8,784 bases of DNA from an uncultured bacterium (GTDB lineage Bacteria > Cyanobacteriota > Vampirovibrionia > Gastranaerophilales > Gastranaerophilaceae): the NCBI GenBank assembly GCA_902772945.1, contig CACYCU010000011.1, forward strand, positions 1-8,784. The letters are read 5' to 3'. The position numbers were made by a program, and so were the translations under genes. The notes below the pieces were generated by a model. That model ran no database searches, had not been told where the DNA came from, and saw nothing but the letters and a program-made list of their open reading frames with translations. Positions 1 through 6,593 of this stretch are shown one piece after another. Every line of letters starts with the position of its first letter. Position 1 is the stretch's first letter.

Positions 1-1
1 C

Positions 2-1129
2 GAAATATTTTATCCTTATGTTTTTTGGCTTCTCAACAGGGCTAAAGAATTAGGAATAAAAAGGTTATATTTTATTGCGAGAGATGGTTTTATTTTAAAA
101 GAAATTGCAGATATTATTATTGAAAATTTAAACTTTAACATAGAAACAAAATATATATACGGTTCAAGAAAATCTTGGAGAGAACCCGCAATATCATATG
201 AAAACCTCCCTCTTTTAAAACAAATGCTTTGGTATTATATAACATTAAGCAAAAATTTATCTCAAAATTTCAAAATAAACTCAGATGAATTAAGAAGAAT
301 GTTCCCTGAAAACTATTTTGATAAAAAACGATTTAATTATAACGAAATTATGTTTTTAATCGATTATTTTATTAAAGATAAAAAACTTATAGATTGCCTC
401 ATTGACCGTAACAAATCTGATAGAGAAAATACTATTGGATACTTAAAACAAGAAATCAATTGTTCTGACGACAGTTTTGCATTTGTTGAACTTGATGGTT
501 CCGGTTTAACGCAAAATTGTTTAGCTGAACTTATGAGAGATTTTTACGGCAAACCGATTAGAACATTTTACATGATGGGCACTCCTATGATGTATGAAGG
601 AATAATGAGCGAAAGATTATATTTTTACCAACTTATAGAACCTTTTGTCGGAACTATATTTGAACTTTTCACAAAAGCTCCGCACGGTCAAACCTTAGGT
701 TACGAATTCAAAACCGACAAATATGAACCTATACTGGAAGATGTTTCTAAAAACTTAAATATTGAATCTGATAATGAATATTTAAACGGAATAAAAACTT
801 ACTCAAAAAGATTAAGCGAATATCTAAAACAAAATCCTTACATAACGAGTGATTGCTGTTTCATTATAGATAAATACGTTGATTTATTATCACATAAAAT
901 TTCACCGGGATTGATTTCTTTGATGCAAATATTATGTAATTCGGCATATTCAAAAGAAGAATTGGCAACAGCTCCGAAACTTAATATATTTAATGCTATA
1001 GAGTTCTTTTTCCGAAAGAAAACAAAAACAAAAAATGTAACTATTTCTAAAATAAGATCTTCCAAACTTGTAAGAAATATTATTGATTATAGACAAAGTA
1101 TGAAATTAAAGAAAGTACGTAATGCCTAA
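2..1129 (+). CDS. HAD-superfamily-like polysaccharide locus protein (COG5610-like), 5'-truncated
   Basis: The frame is open from base 2, so the gene begins outside the window; 375 residues are visible. The ATG at 224 lies inside conserved sequence and is not the real start. Visible residues 1-62 contain W-L-L-N-R-A-K-E-L-G-I-K-R-L-Y-F-I-A-R-D-G (9-29) and Y-G-S-R-K-S-W-R (53-60). This 'aRDG ... YgSR.aWR' pair is what I associate with the part downstream of the N-terminal HAD phosphatase domain in COG5610-like proteins. A second conserved-looking stretch is V-E-L-D-G-S-G-L-T-Q (163-172). The C-terminal ~70 residues are Lys/Arg-rich. No membrane segment is obvious. The HAD nucleophile motif (DxDxT) would lie upstream of the window, so catalysis cannot be judged. 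Such proteins recur in surface-glycan loci, but their reaction is not established to my knowledge. The gene overlaps the next by 8 bases, which suggests translational coupling. Family assignment is from motif memory and moderately sure; function is unknown. Confidence 0.72.
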   Translation, partial: EIFYPYVFWLLNRAKELGIKRLYFIARDGFILKEIADIIIENLNFNIETKYIYGSRKSWREPAISYENLPLLKQMLWYYITLSKNLSQNFKINSDELRRMFPENYFDKKRFNYNEIMFLIDYFIKDKKLIDCLIDRNKSDRENTIGYLKQEINCSDDSFAFVELDGSGLTQNCLAELMRDFYGKPIRTFYMMGTPMMYEGIMSERLYFYQLIEPFVGTIFELFTKAPHGQTLGYEFKTDKYEPILEDVSKNLNIESDNEYLNGIKTYSKRLSEYLKQNPYITSDCCFIIDKYVDLLSHKISPGLISLMQILCNSAYSKEELATAPKLNIFNAIEFFFRKKTKTKNVTISKIRSSKLVRNIIDYRQSMKLKKVRNA

Positions 1130-2930
1130 AGTAACAATTATAATACCCGTATATAACGGAGCAAAATTTTTACACAAAACACTCGGTTGTTTAATTAATC
1201 AAACTCTAAAAGATATAGAGATTATTTGTGTTAATGACTGTTCAACAGATAACAGTCTTGAAATCTTGAAAGAATATGCCGAAAAAGATTCCAGAATAAA
1301 AATAATTGATCGTGAAGTGAATTCAGGACAAAGTAAAAATAAAAATATAGCACTTGATGCTGCACAAGGCGAATGCATAATGTTTTTGGATCAAGATGAT
1401 TGGTATGAACTTGATGCGTGCGAACTTTGCTATAATCAATTAACTAAAAATAATAATGATGTTGTAATGTTTGATTTCAACTATTACAACCCGGAAAAAG
1501 ACGAATACACAAGAGATTGGGCAAGACTTCAAAGAGTTGCAGATTCGTATATAAGTATCAAAAAGCCGGATATAAAATTTTATGAACTTGACAGTTATTT
1601 TATAGAATCCGGATACGTATGGTGTTATTGCTACAAAAGAGAATTTTTAAACAAATATAATATTAGATTTATTGATAAATTCAAATATGCAGATGATTTA
1701 CCTTTTTATGTACAAACAATAATCAATACAAGTTCTTTTTCAATAATAAATAAAACTTTATATACCCATTTAATGTCTAAAAATAATACATCTTTTTCTC
1801 GGAGTGACTTATACGAAGAACTTTTTAACTCCAGAAAAATATGTTATAAACTTATTGTCAAATCTGAACATTCTAACAATTTGCTGAAACCATACCTGAG
1901 ATATTGCATAGCATCAATTACATATTGGTGGAAACAATATAATATCAACGGAGTAAATCGCAATATTCTAAAACAATATTATATACAAATGCATGAAATG
2001 TTTGAATTTTTTAACAAAACATATAACATTGAAGAAATAAAAGACAATATAAATTATAAATTTTTCAAAAAGGTTGTTGAAGAAGATTGGGAAACAAAAT
2101 GTAAAAAGGATTTTTGGAAGAATTTATTTTCTGTAGGAAATTCTTCAACAAAAACATCCAAAAATATAAAAATTTTAGGATACGAATTTAGAATACCTAT
2201 AAAAATGAAATTCCCTAAAAAGACCAAAAATTTAAAATATATTGTAGCAAAACCGAGCAGAAACGCAGCTATAATGGCTACTTTTAATTCAAAAGGTCTC
2301 ATTCCCGATAATACTATCAAGTATCTTAAAGAAATAAAAAAGCACTTTGACTACATTATAGTAGTCGGAGATAACCCTATTTTAGAATCCGAAGCTAAAA
2401 AACTCGACGGAATTGCAGATTCTTATATATTCAAACGCCACAACAACTACGATTTCGGTTCATATAAAATCGGTTACAATACATTGAAGAACTTTGGTAT
2501 CATTGATAAAATTGATAAACTTTTATTTTTTAACGATTCTGTTGAATTTGTCGGCGAATCTCTTGATGATGTATTCAAAAATAATTATGATTTTTACGGA
2601 ATTTTGAAATCTAATCAGCCTTTAAAACTGAATGCAATATTTGCTCAACATGAACATATACAAAGTTGGTTTTTGCTAATGTCATCTAAAATATTCAAAT
2701 CTGATTGGTTTAAAAAATACATTGACAGTATAAAACACCAAAAATATAAAAGAGCGTATATCATAAATTATGAAATAGGACTTGGAAAGCTTGTATCCGA
2801 ACACGGATTTGAATTAAATTCTTACTATCCGTATAATGAAAATTATTTGATAAATCCGGACAGAATTTATGCTCATCCGGACAAAATTATTGAAAACAGA
2901 TTATTTATTAAAAAGAGGCATTTAAAATAG
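1122..2930 (+). CDS. Two-domain protein: GT2 glycosyltransferase fused to RgpF-like (rhamnan synthesis F) domain
   Basis: This 602-residue protein has two modules. Residues ~3-230 are a GT2 GT-A domain: the β-strand start V-T-I-I-I-P-V-Y-N (4-12), the nucleotide-binding N-D-C-S-T-D (38-43), the metal-binding D-Q-D-D (90-93) and an acidic A-D-D (190-192) where GT2 enzymes carry the catalytic base. Residues ~230-345 are a helical, aromatic-rich linker. Residues ~380-602 resemble RgpF (rhamnan synthesis protein F, PF05045): N-N-Y-D-F-G-S-Y (441-448), F-F-N-D-S-V (469-474), Q-S-W-F-L (514-518), Y-E-I-G-L (550-554). RgpF-type proteins act in assembling rhamnose-containing polysaccharides, so the fusion probably adds two successive sugars or sugar and modification at the inner membrane surface; that is inference. 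The expected GLSxARN stretch of GT2 is replaced by G-Q-S-K-N-K-N (69-75). The start at 1122 places the GT2 fold immediately at the N-terminus; no strong Shine-Dalgarno is seen, so coupling to the upstream gene is likely. Confidence 0.9.
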   Translation: MPKVTIIIPVYNGAKFLHKTLGCLINQTLKDIEIICVNDCSTDNSLEILKEYAEKDSRIKIIDREVNSGQSKNKNIALDAAQGECIMFLDQDDWYELDACELCYNQLTKNNNDVVMFDFNYYNPEKDEYTRDWARLQRVADSYISIKKPDIKFYELDSYFIESGYVWCYCYKREFLNKYNIRFIDKFKYADDLPFYVQTIINTSSFSIINKTLYTHLMSKNNTSFSRSDLYEELFNSRKICYKLIVKSEHSNNLLKPYLRYCIASITYWWKQYNINGVNRNILKQYYIQMHEMFEFFNKTYNIEEIKDNINYKFFKKVVEEDWETKCKKDFWKNLFSVGNSSTKTSKNIKILGYEFRIPIKMKFPKKTKNLKYIVAKPSRNAAIMATFNSKGLIPDNTIKYLKEIKKHFDYIIVVGDNPILESEAKKLDGIADSYIFKRHNNYDFGSYKIGYNTLKNFGIIDKIDKLLFFNDSVEFVGESLDDVFKNNYDFYGILKSNQPLKLNAIFAQHEHIQSWFLLMSSKIFKSDWFKKYIDSIKHQKYKRAYIINYEIGLGKLVSEHGFELNSYYPYNENYLINPDRIYAHPDKIIENRLFIKKRHLK

Positions 2931-2931
2931 C

Positions 2932-3789
2932 ATGTCAAATAAAGTTTCTATTATTGTCACAATTTATAATCAAGAAAATTATCTAACTGAAACAGTAGAA
3001 TCAGCCATTAATCAAACTTATAATGATAAAGAAATAATCTGCATTGATGATTGTTCTACAGATAGCAGCTTCCAAATATTACAAAAATTGAAAGAAAAAT
3101 ATCCTCAAATAAAAATTCTCAAGAATAAAACTAACCATGGAGTTGTTTATACACGCAATAAAGCTATTAATCTTGCATCCGGTGAATATATTTTACCTTT
3201 AGATGCTGATGATATTATTGATCCTACTTATGTGGAAAAAGCAGCAAATATACTTAATTCAGAGCCTACTGTCGGAATCGTATACTGCAAAGCTCAATAT
3301 ATAGGTGGTAAGAACGGACCGTGGGAACTAATGTCCTTTGATAAAGAAACAATTTTACTCAAAAATATAATTTTTAGCTGTGCGCTCTTTAGAAAAAGTG
3401 ATTTTATAAAGTTCGGCGGTTATAAAGAATATATGAATCTTGGCTGGGAAGATTATGATTTATGGCTTTCATTTATAGAAAACGGATTGGACGTTTATAG
3501 AATTGACGAGATATTGTTTAGCTACCGAAAAAACAATAATGAAACACTTTCTACAATTGCAGAAAATAATAAAAATACAAATAGAAAAAAAATTATAAAA
3601 AATCATATCGATTTATATTTAAACAGCCAAATGTTTATGGATAGATTATATCATCCTGTTTTATACAACAAAGATAAACTTGAAAGAGAGACTAAAAAGC
3701 ATAAAAAATACAAGAAATTGTTTAATACTTTTCTTATAATTTCAATACTTGAATTTTTAATAATTATATTGAGGTTTATATGCAGTTGA
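2932..3789 (+). CDS. GT2 family glycosyltransferase with C-terminal membrane anchor
   Basis: This 285-residue protein is a canonical GT2 inverting-type transferase. Visible motifs are V-S-I-I-V-T-I-Y-N (5-13), I-D-D-C-S-T-D (38-44, nucleotide binding), D-A-D-D (91-94, DxD metal site) and G-W-E-D-Y-D-L-W (171-178, containing the ED catalytic-base motif). All key positions look intact, so it should be active. Residues ~246-262 are highly charged (Lys/Glu/Arg) and lead into one hydrophobic segment at ~264-284, followed by only a few residues. This predicts a cytoplasmic catalytic domain held at the inner face of the membrane by a C-terminal tail. Donor and acceptor cannot be read from the sequence. 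Its N-terminal domain is clearly related to that of the gene before it but well diverged. It starts one base after the preceding stop; an AGAGG at 2914-2918 sits 13 bases upstream, a long spacing. It overlaps the next gene by 10 bases. Confidence 0.93.
   Translation: MSNKVSIIVTIYNQENYLTETVESAINQTYNDKEIICIDDCSTDSSFQILQKLKEKYPQIKILKNKTNHGVVYTRNKAINLASGEYILPLDADDIIDPTYVEKAANILNSEPTVGIVYCKAQYIGGKNGPWELMSFDKETILLKNIIFSCALFRKSDFIKFGGYKEYMNLGWEDYDLWLSFIENGLDVYRIDEILFSYRKNNNETLSTIAENNKNTNRKKIIKNHIDLYLNSQMFMDRLYHPVLYNKDKLERETKKHKKYKKLFNTFLIISILEFLIIILRFICS
3771..3774 (+). promoter_or_regulatory. Shine-Dalgarno deciding the start of the 3780 gene
   Basis: GAGG lies inside the end of the preceding gene, five bases before the ATG at 3780. 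The next in-frame ATG (3852) has no purine-rich GG motif upstream, so 3780 is the preferred start, giving a 10-base overlap with the preceding gene. Confidence 0.6.
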
Positions 3790-4685
3790 ATTTTATAAAA
3801 AAATATATTGAAAAAATATTTAAAGGTTTTAAAACGAAAAAATATAATGATATGAAACTTGGAGTTGCATATAATCTATTTGATGGCGAAGAATTGCTTG
3901 AAGCTTCTTTAAAATCCATTAGGAATGCCGCTGATTTTGTATGCGTTGTATATCAAAAAACATCATATTTTGGTCAGCCGGCTTCAGAAAATATTGAAAA
4001 CCTTTTAAATTCATTAAAAGAAAAGGGGTTAATTGACGAAATTTATCTTTTTGAAGCAGATTTTTTAAACAATCCTGATAAAAAATTTTTTGAAGCATCC
4101 AAACATAATATCGGTTTGGAGCTCTGTAAAAAAGCTGGAATGACTCATTTTTTATGTATGGATGTAGATGAATTTTATGACAGCGAACAAATTAATAAAC
4201 TCAAAGAGTTTATCCTAAAAAACGAAATAAATTCTTCAGCTTGCTCAATATACGAATATTTAAAAACGCCTGAATACAAAATTGAAAACGGATACACTTT
4301 TTCGCCGTCAAATAACTACAATTTTTATGTGCCATTTATTATGAAAATACATAAAAATAAACAACAAAACCACGGAACTGATTTTCAAACATTTGTAGAT
4401 ACAACAAGAGCAGTGAACGGAGATGACAAATTTTATCTTTTTCCGGTACAAGATGTTGTAATGCATCACATGTGTTCTGTAAGAAAAGATTTAGATAAAA
4501 AATACAAAAATTCTACATATATGATTGGCGGACAAGAAGTAATTGCACAAATAAAAAAACTTCAACAAGATATACTCAATTGGAAACCGGAAGAAAACAG
4601 GCTGGGAAATTCTGATTATTATACTTTTGATGATAAAATTGTAAAAAAAGTTGAAAATAAATTTGATATAAAATTAGAGGAATAA
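3780..4685 (+). CDS. Divergent GT-A-like glycosyltransferase, GT2-related
   Basis: This 301-residue protein lacks the usual GT2 opening (PVYN ... DDGSxD). Residues 26-60 read as a related but different start, M-K-L-G-V-A-Y-N-L-F-D-G-E-E-L-L, followed by S-L-K-S-I-R and V-C-V-V-Y-Q. A clear acidic metal-site motif, C-M-D-V-D-E-F-Y-D, is at 126-134, preceded by H-N-I-G-L-E-L-C-K-K-A-G (109-120), where GT-A enzymes usually have a helix before the DxD strand. A later H-H-M-C-S-V-R-K-D-L (229-238) followed by K-Y-K-N-S (241-245) looks like a conserved C-terminal block. Residues 1-24 are a basic, amphipathic extension (K-K-Y-I-E-K-I-F-K-G-F-K) that could rest on the membrane. No transmembrane segment or signal peptide is visible. 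The architecture resembles remote GT2 groups such as PF13704 (Glyco_tranf_2_4), but I cannot assign a family firmly. Its position among transferases supports a glycosyl transfer role; donor and acceptor are unknown. It is followed after one base by the next gene. Confidence 0.78.
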   Translation: MQLNFIKKYIEKIFKGFKTKKYNDMKLGVAYNLFDGEELLEASLKSIRNAADFVCVVYQKTSYFGQPASENIENLLNSLKEKGLIDEIYLFEADFLNNPDKKFFEASKHNIGLELCKKAGMTHFLCMDVDEFYDSEQINKLKEFILKNEINSSACSIYEYLKTPEYKIENGYTFSPSNNYNFYVPFIMKIHKNKQQNHGTDFQTFVDTTRAVNGDDKFYLFPVQDVVMHHMCSVRKDLDKKYKNSTYMIGGQEVIAQIKKLQQDILNWKPEENRLGNSDYYTFDDKIVKKVENKFDIKLEE

Positions 4686-4686
4686 A

Positions 4687-5508
4687 ATGACTTATAATAA
4701 GAAACTTTCAATAATTACAATATGTTATAACGAGCCATATTTAGAAAAAACTTGTGAAAGCATTGTCAATCAAACTTGGCAAGATTTTGAATGGATAGTA
4801 ATTGATGGCGGTTCAAATGAACAAACTCAAAAAGTTTTTGACAAATATAAATATCGCATAAACAAATTCGTCTCCGAACCTGATGAAGGAATCTACAATG
4901 CAATGAATAAAGGGTTAAAGTTTGTAACCGGAGAATATATACATTTTTTAAATGCAGGAGATTATTATTTCAATAATGATGTACTTTTAGAAGTTTTTGA
5001 AAAACATTTTGTTGATTCGGATATTATCCACGGTAATTTATACATTTCGTATAATTATCCGAGAGATGACCGCTTTTGTATAACATCCAACACTCAAAAT
5101 ATTACTCCTGAATTTTTTAAAAAAAATATGATATTTCAGCCAGCATCTTTTATAAATTCAAAAATGTTTTTTGAAAATGAAGGTTTTAAATTTAATGAAC
5201 AATATAAAATAGTAAGTGATTTAGAAATGTGGTTGGAATTTGCTAAAAGAGGGGCACGATTTTTGCATATTCCAATAACGGTCTCTATATTTAATTCCGA
5301 AGGTATTTCTGAAAACCCAAAATACAGAGAAATACACATACAGGAAAGAAATCTTTTGTTTAATAAATACAAATTAAATGATAATAAAATAAAATACAAA
5401 CCATTGGAACAAATATTTTCTGTTAAAAATTCACAAGATAAAAAATATAAAATAATTACTATTTTTGGTGTAAAATTAAAAATAAAAAGAAAATATAGGA
5501 AGCAATAA
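4687..5508 (+). CDS. GT2 family glycosyltransferase, WcaE-like subgroup, with basic C-terminal tail
   Basis: This 273-residue GT2 protein has S-I-I-T-I-C-Y-N (8-15), I-V-N-Q-T-W-Q-D-F-E-W-I-V-I-D-G-G-S (26-43) and the signature S-E-P-D-E-G-I-Y-N-A-M-N-K-G (63-76), typical of the WcaE-like branch used in colanic acid and O-antigen type loci. In place of a classical DxD it has L-N-A-G-D (88-92), normal for this branch. I-F-Q-P-A-S-F (149-155) and S-D-L-E-M-W-L-E-F (177-185) are the expected acceptor-side and catalytic-base regions. The end, Y-K-I-I-T-I-F-G-V-K-L-K-I-K-R-K (254-269), is a basic/aliphatic tail of a kind I have seen on glycan-locus transferases; it is probably a membrane or complex contact and not catalytic. 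AGAGG (4676-4680) lies six bases before the ATG and supports the start. The stop and the gmd start overlap as TAATG. Donor sugar cannot be inferred. Confidence 0.93.
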   Translation: MTYNKKLSIITICYNEPYLEKTCESIVNQTWQDFEWIVIDGGSNEQTQKVFDKYKYRINKFVSEPDEGIYNAMNKGLKFVTGEYIHFLNAGDYYFNNDVLLEVFEKHFVDSDIIHGNLYISYNYPRDDRFCITSNTQNITPEFFKKNMIFQPASFINSKMFFENEGFKFNEQYKIVSDLEMWLEFAKRGARFLHIPITVSIFNSEGISENPKYREIHIQERNLLFNKYKLNDNKIKYKPLEQIFSVKNSQDKKYKIITIFGVKLKIKRKYRKQ

Positions 5509-6593
5509 TGACAAAAGCGTTAATAACGGGGATTACCGGTCAAGACGGGAGCTATTTAGCAGAATTATTACTGGAAAAAGGTTATGAAGTACACGGAATG
5601 AAAAGACGTGCTTCATCATTTAACACATCCAGAATTGACCACCTATACCAAGATATACACGAGAATTCTAAATTTAAACTCCACTATGGCGATTTATCAG
5701 ATTCTTCTAATCTTATAAGGCTCGTTCACGACATTGAACCTGATGAAATCTACAACCTTGCTGCCCAATCTCATGTAAAAGTCTCTTGGGATTGTCCTGA
5801 ATATACTGCAGATAATGACGGGTTGGGAACTCTCAGATTACTTGAAGCAATCAGAATTAACAAGCTGGAAAACAAAACAAAATTCTATCAAGCATCAACT
5901 TCTGAACTATTCGGTCTTATTCAAGAACCGATGCAAAACGAAAAAACACCTTTTTATCCTCGTTCTCCATATGCTGTTGCAAAGCTATATGCTTATTGGA
6001 TTTGTGTAAATTATAGAGAGAGTTTCGGAATGTTTACCTCAAACGGCATTCTATTTAATCACGAATCCCCAAGACGCGGCGAAACTTTTGTAACCAGAAA
6101 AATTACAATGGCCGCAACAAAAATAAAAATGGGGCTTCAAGATAAAATCTATCTCGGAAATCTAAATGCAAAACGAGATTGGGGACATGCTAAAGATTAT
6201 GTTGAAGGTATGTGGAGAATTTTGCAACAAGAAAAACCTTCGGATTATGTTCTTGCAACAGGCGTTACAACATCAATCAGAGATTTTTGTAAAATGACAT
6301 TTAATGAACTTGGGATAGATATTGAATTTGTTGGCGAAGGAGTAAACGAAAAAGGTATTGATAAAGCAACCGGCAAAACTCTCATTGAAGTTGATCCGAG
6401 ATACTTTAGACCGGCAGAAGTCGATATATTACTCGGAGATAGTTCAAAAGCAAGAAAAGAACTCGGATGGAAACCAAAATATGATTTACAAATGATTGTT
6501 AAAGAAATGGTTGAAGAAGATTTGAAATTGGCAAAAAAAGAAAAAACTTTGAGAGATAACGGATACGAAGTTTTAATTCCACAGGAGGTTTAG
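5508..6593 (+). CDS. gmd: GDP-mannose 4,6-dehydratase
   Basis: This enzyme converts GDP-D-mannose to GDP-4-dehydro-6-deoxy-D-mannose using a tightly bound NADP(H). It is the first step towards GDP-fucose, GDP-rhamnose, GDP-perosamine and related sugars, and acts in the cytoplasm. The 361-residue length is typical. It is an extended short-chain dehydrogenase: Rossmann motif T-G-I-T-G-Q-D-G (7-14), A-S-T-S-E-L-F-G (129-136) carrying the catalytic Thr131/Glu133, and the Y-x-x-x-K pair Tyr155/Lys159 in S-P-Y-A-V-A-K. These sit two residues earlier than the E. coli Gmd positions (Thr133, Glu135, Tyr157, Lys161). L-F-N-H-E-S-P-R-R-G-E-T-F-V-T-R (182-197) is the family signature. The ATG overlaps the previous stop by one base, with AGGA at 5497-5500 seven bases upstream. 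No GDP-fucose synthase (fcl) or RMD-type reductase follows; the next gene belongs to the UDP-sugar branch. Base composition is visibly less A/T-extreme than in the transferase genes. Confidence 0.98.
   Translation: MTKALITGITGQDGSYLAELLLEKGYEVHGMKRRASSFNTSRIDHLYQDIHENSKFKLHYGDLSDSSNLIRLVHDIEPDEIYNLAAQSHVKVSWDCPEYTADNDGLGTLRLLEAIRINKLENKTKFYQASTSELFGLIQEPMQNEKTPFYPRSPYAVAKLYAYWICVNYRESFGMFTSNGILFNHESPRRGETFVTRKITMAATKIKMGLQDKIYLGNLNAKRDWGHAKDYVEGMWRILQQEKPSDYVLATGVTTSIRDFCKMTFNELGIDIEFVGEGVNEKGIDKATGKTLIEVDPRYFRPAEVDILLGDSSKARKELGWKPKYDLQMIVKEMVEEDLKLAKKEKTLRDNGYEVLIPQEV
6583..6588 (+). promoter_or_regulatory. Strong Shine-Dalgarno for a TTG start
   Basis: A full AGGAGG sits five bases before the TTG at 6594, at the very end of gmd. 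It is the best ribosome binding site in the window and, together with the Rossmann motif beginning a few codons later, fixes the unusual TTG as the start of the decarboxylase gene. Confidence 0.85.

Noticed and set aside
224..1129. Reading the first gene as a complete 301-residue protein starting at ATG 224
   Set aside because: The frame stays open to base 2, and the upstream codons encode conserved-looking blocks (ARDG, YGSR) continuous with the rest, so the ATG is internal.
838..2320. Minus-strand open frames at 838-1065 and 2054-2320
   Set aside because: They lie wholly inside well-supported plus-strand genes, show no recognisable motifs, and are expected shadows in A/T-rich coding DNA.
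5113..5126. T6A8 tract as a terminator or a programmed-slippage site
   Set aside because: It lies mid-gene in an intact GT2 frame. There is no GC-rich stem before a T-run, and the downstream motifs continue in the same frame, so it is ordinary Phe/Lys coding in A/T-rich DNA.
5136..5399. Minus-strand open frame opposite the WcaE-like transferase
   Set aside because: It is fully antisense to a GT2 gene with intact motifs, and its translation has no domain-like character.
5815..6009. Plus-strand open frame in another frame inside gmd
   Set aside because: It lies inside the conserved catalytic region of gmd, has no convincing ribosome binding site and no recognisable product.
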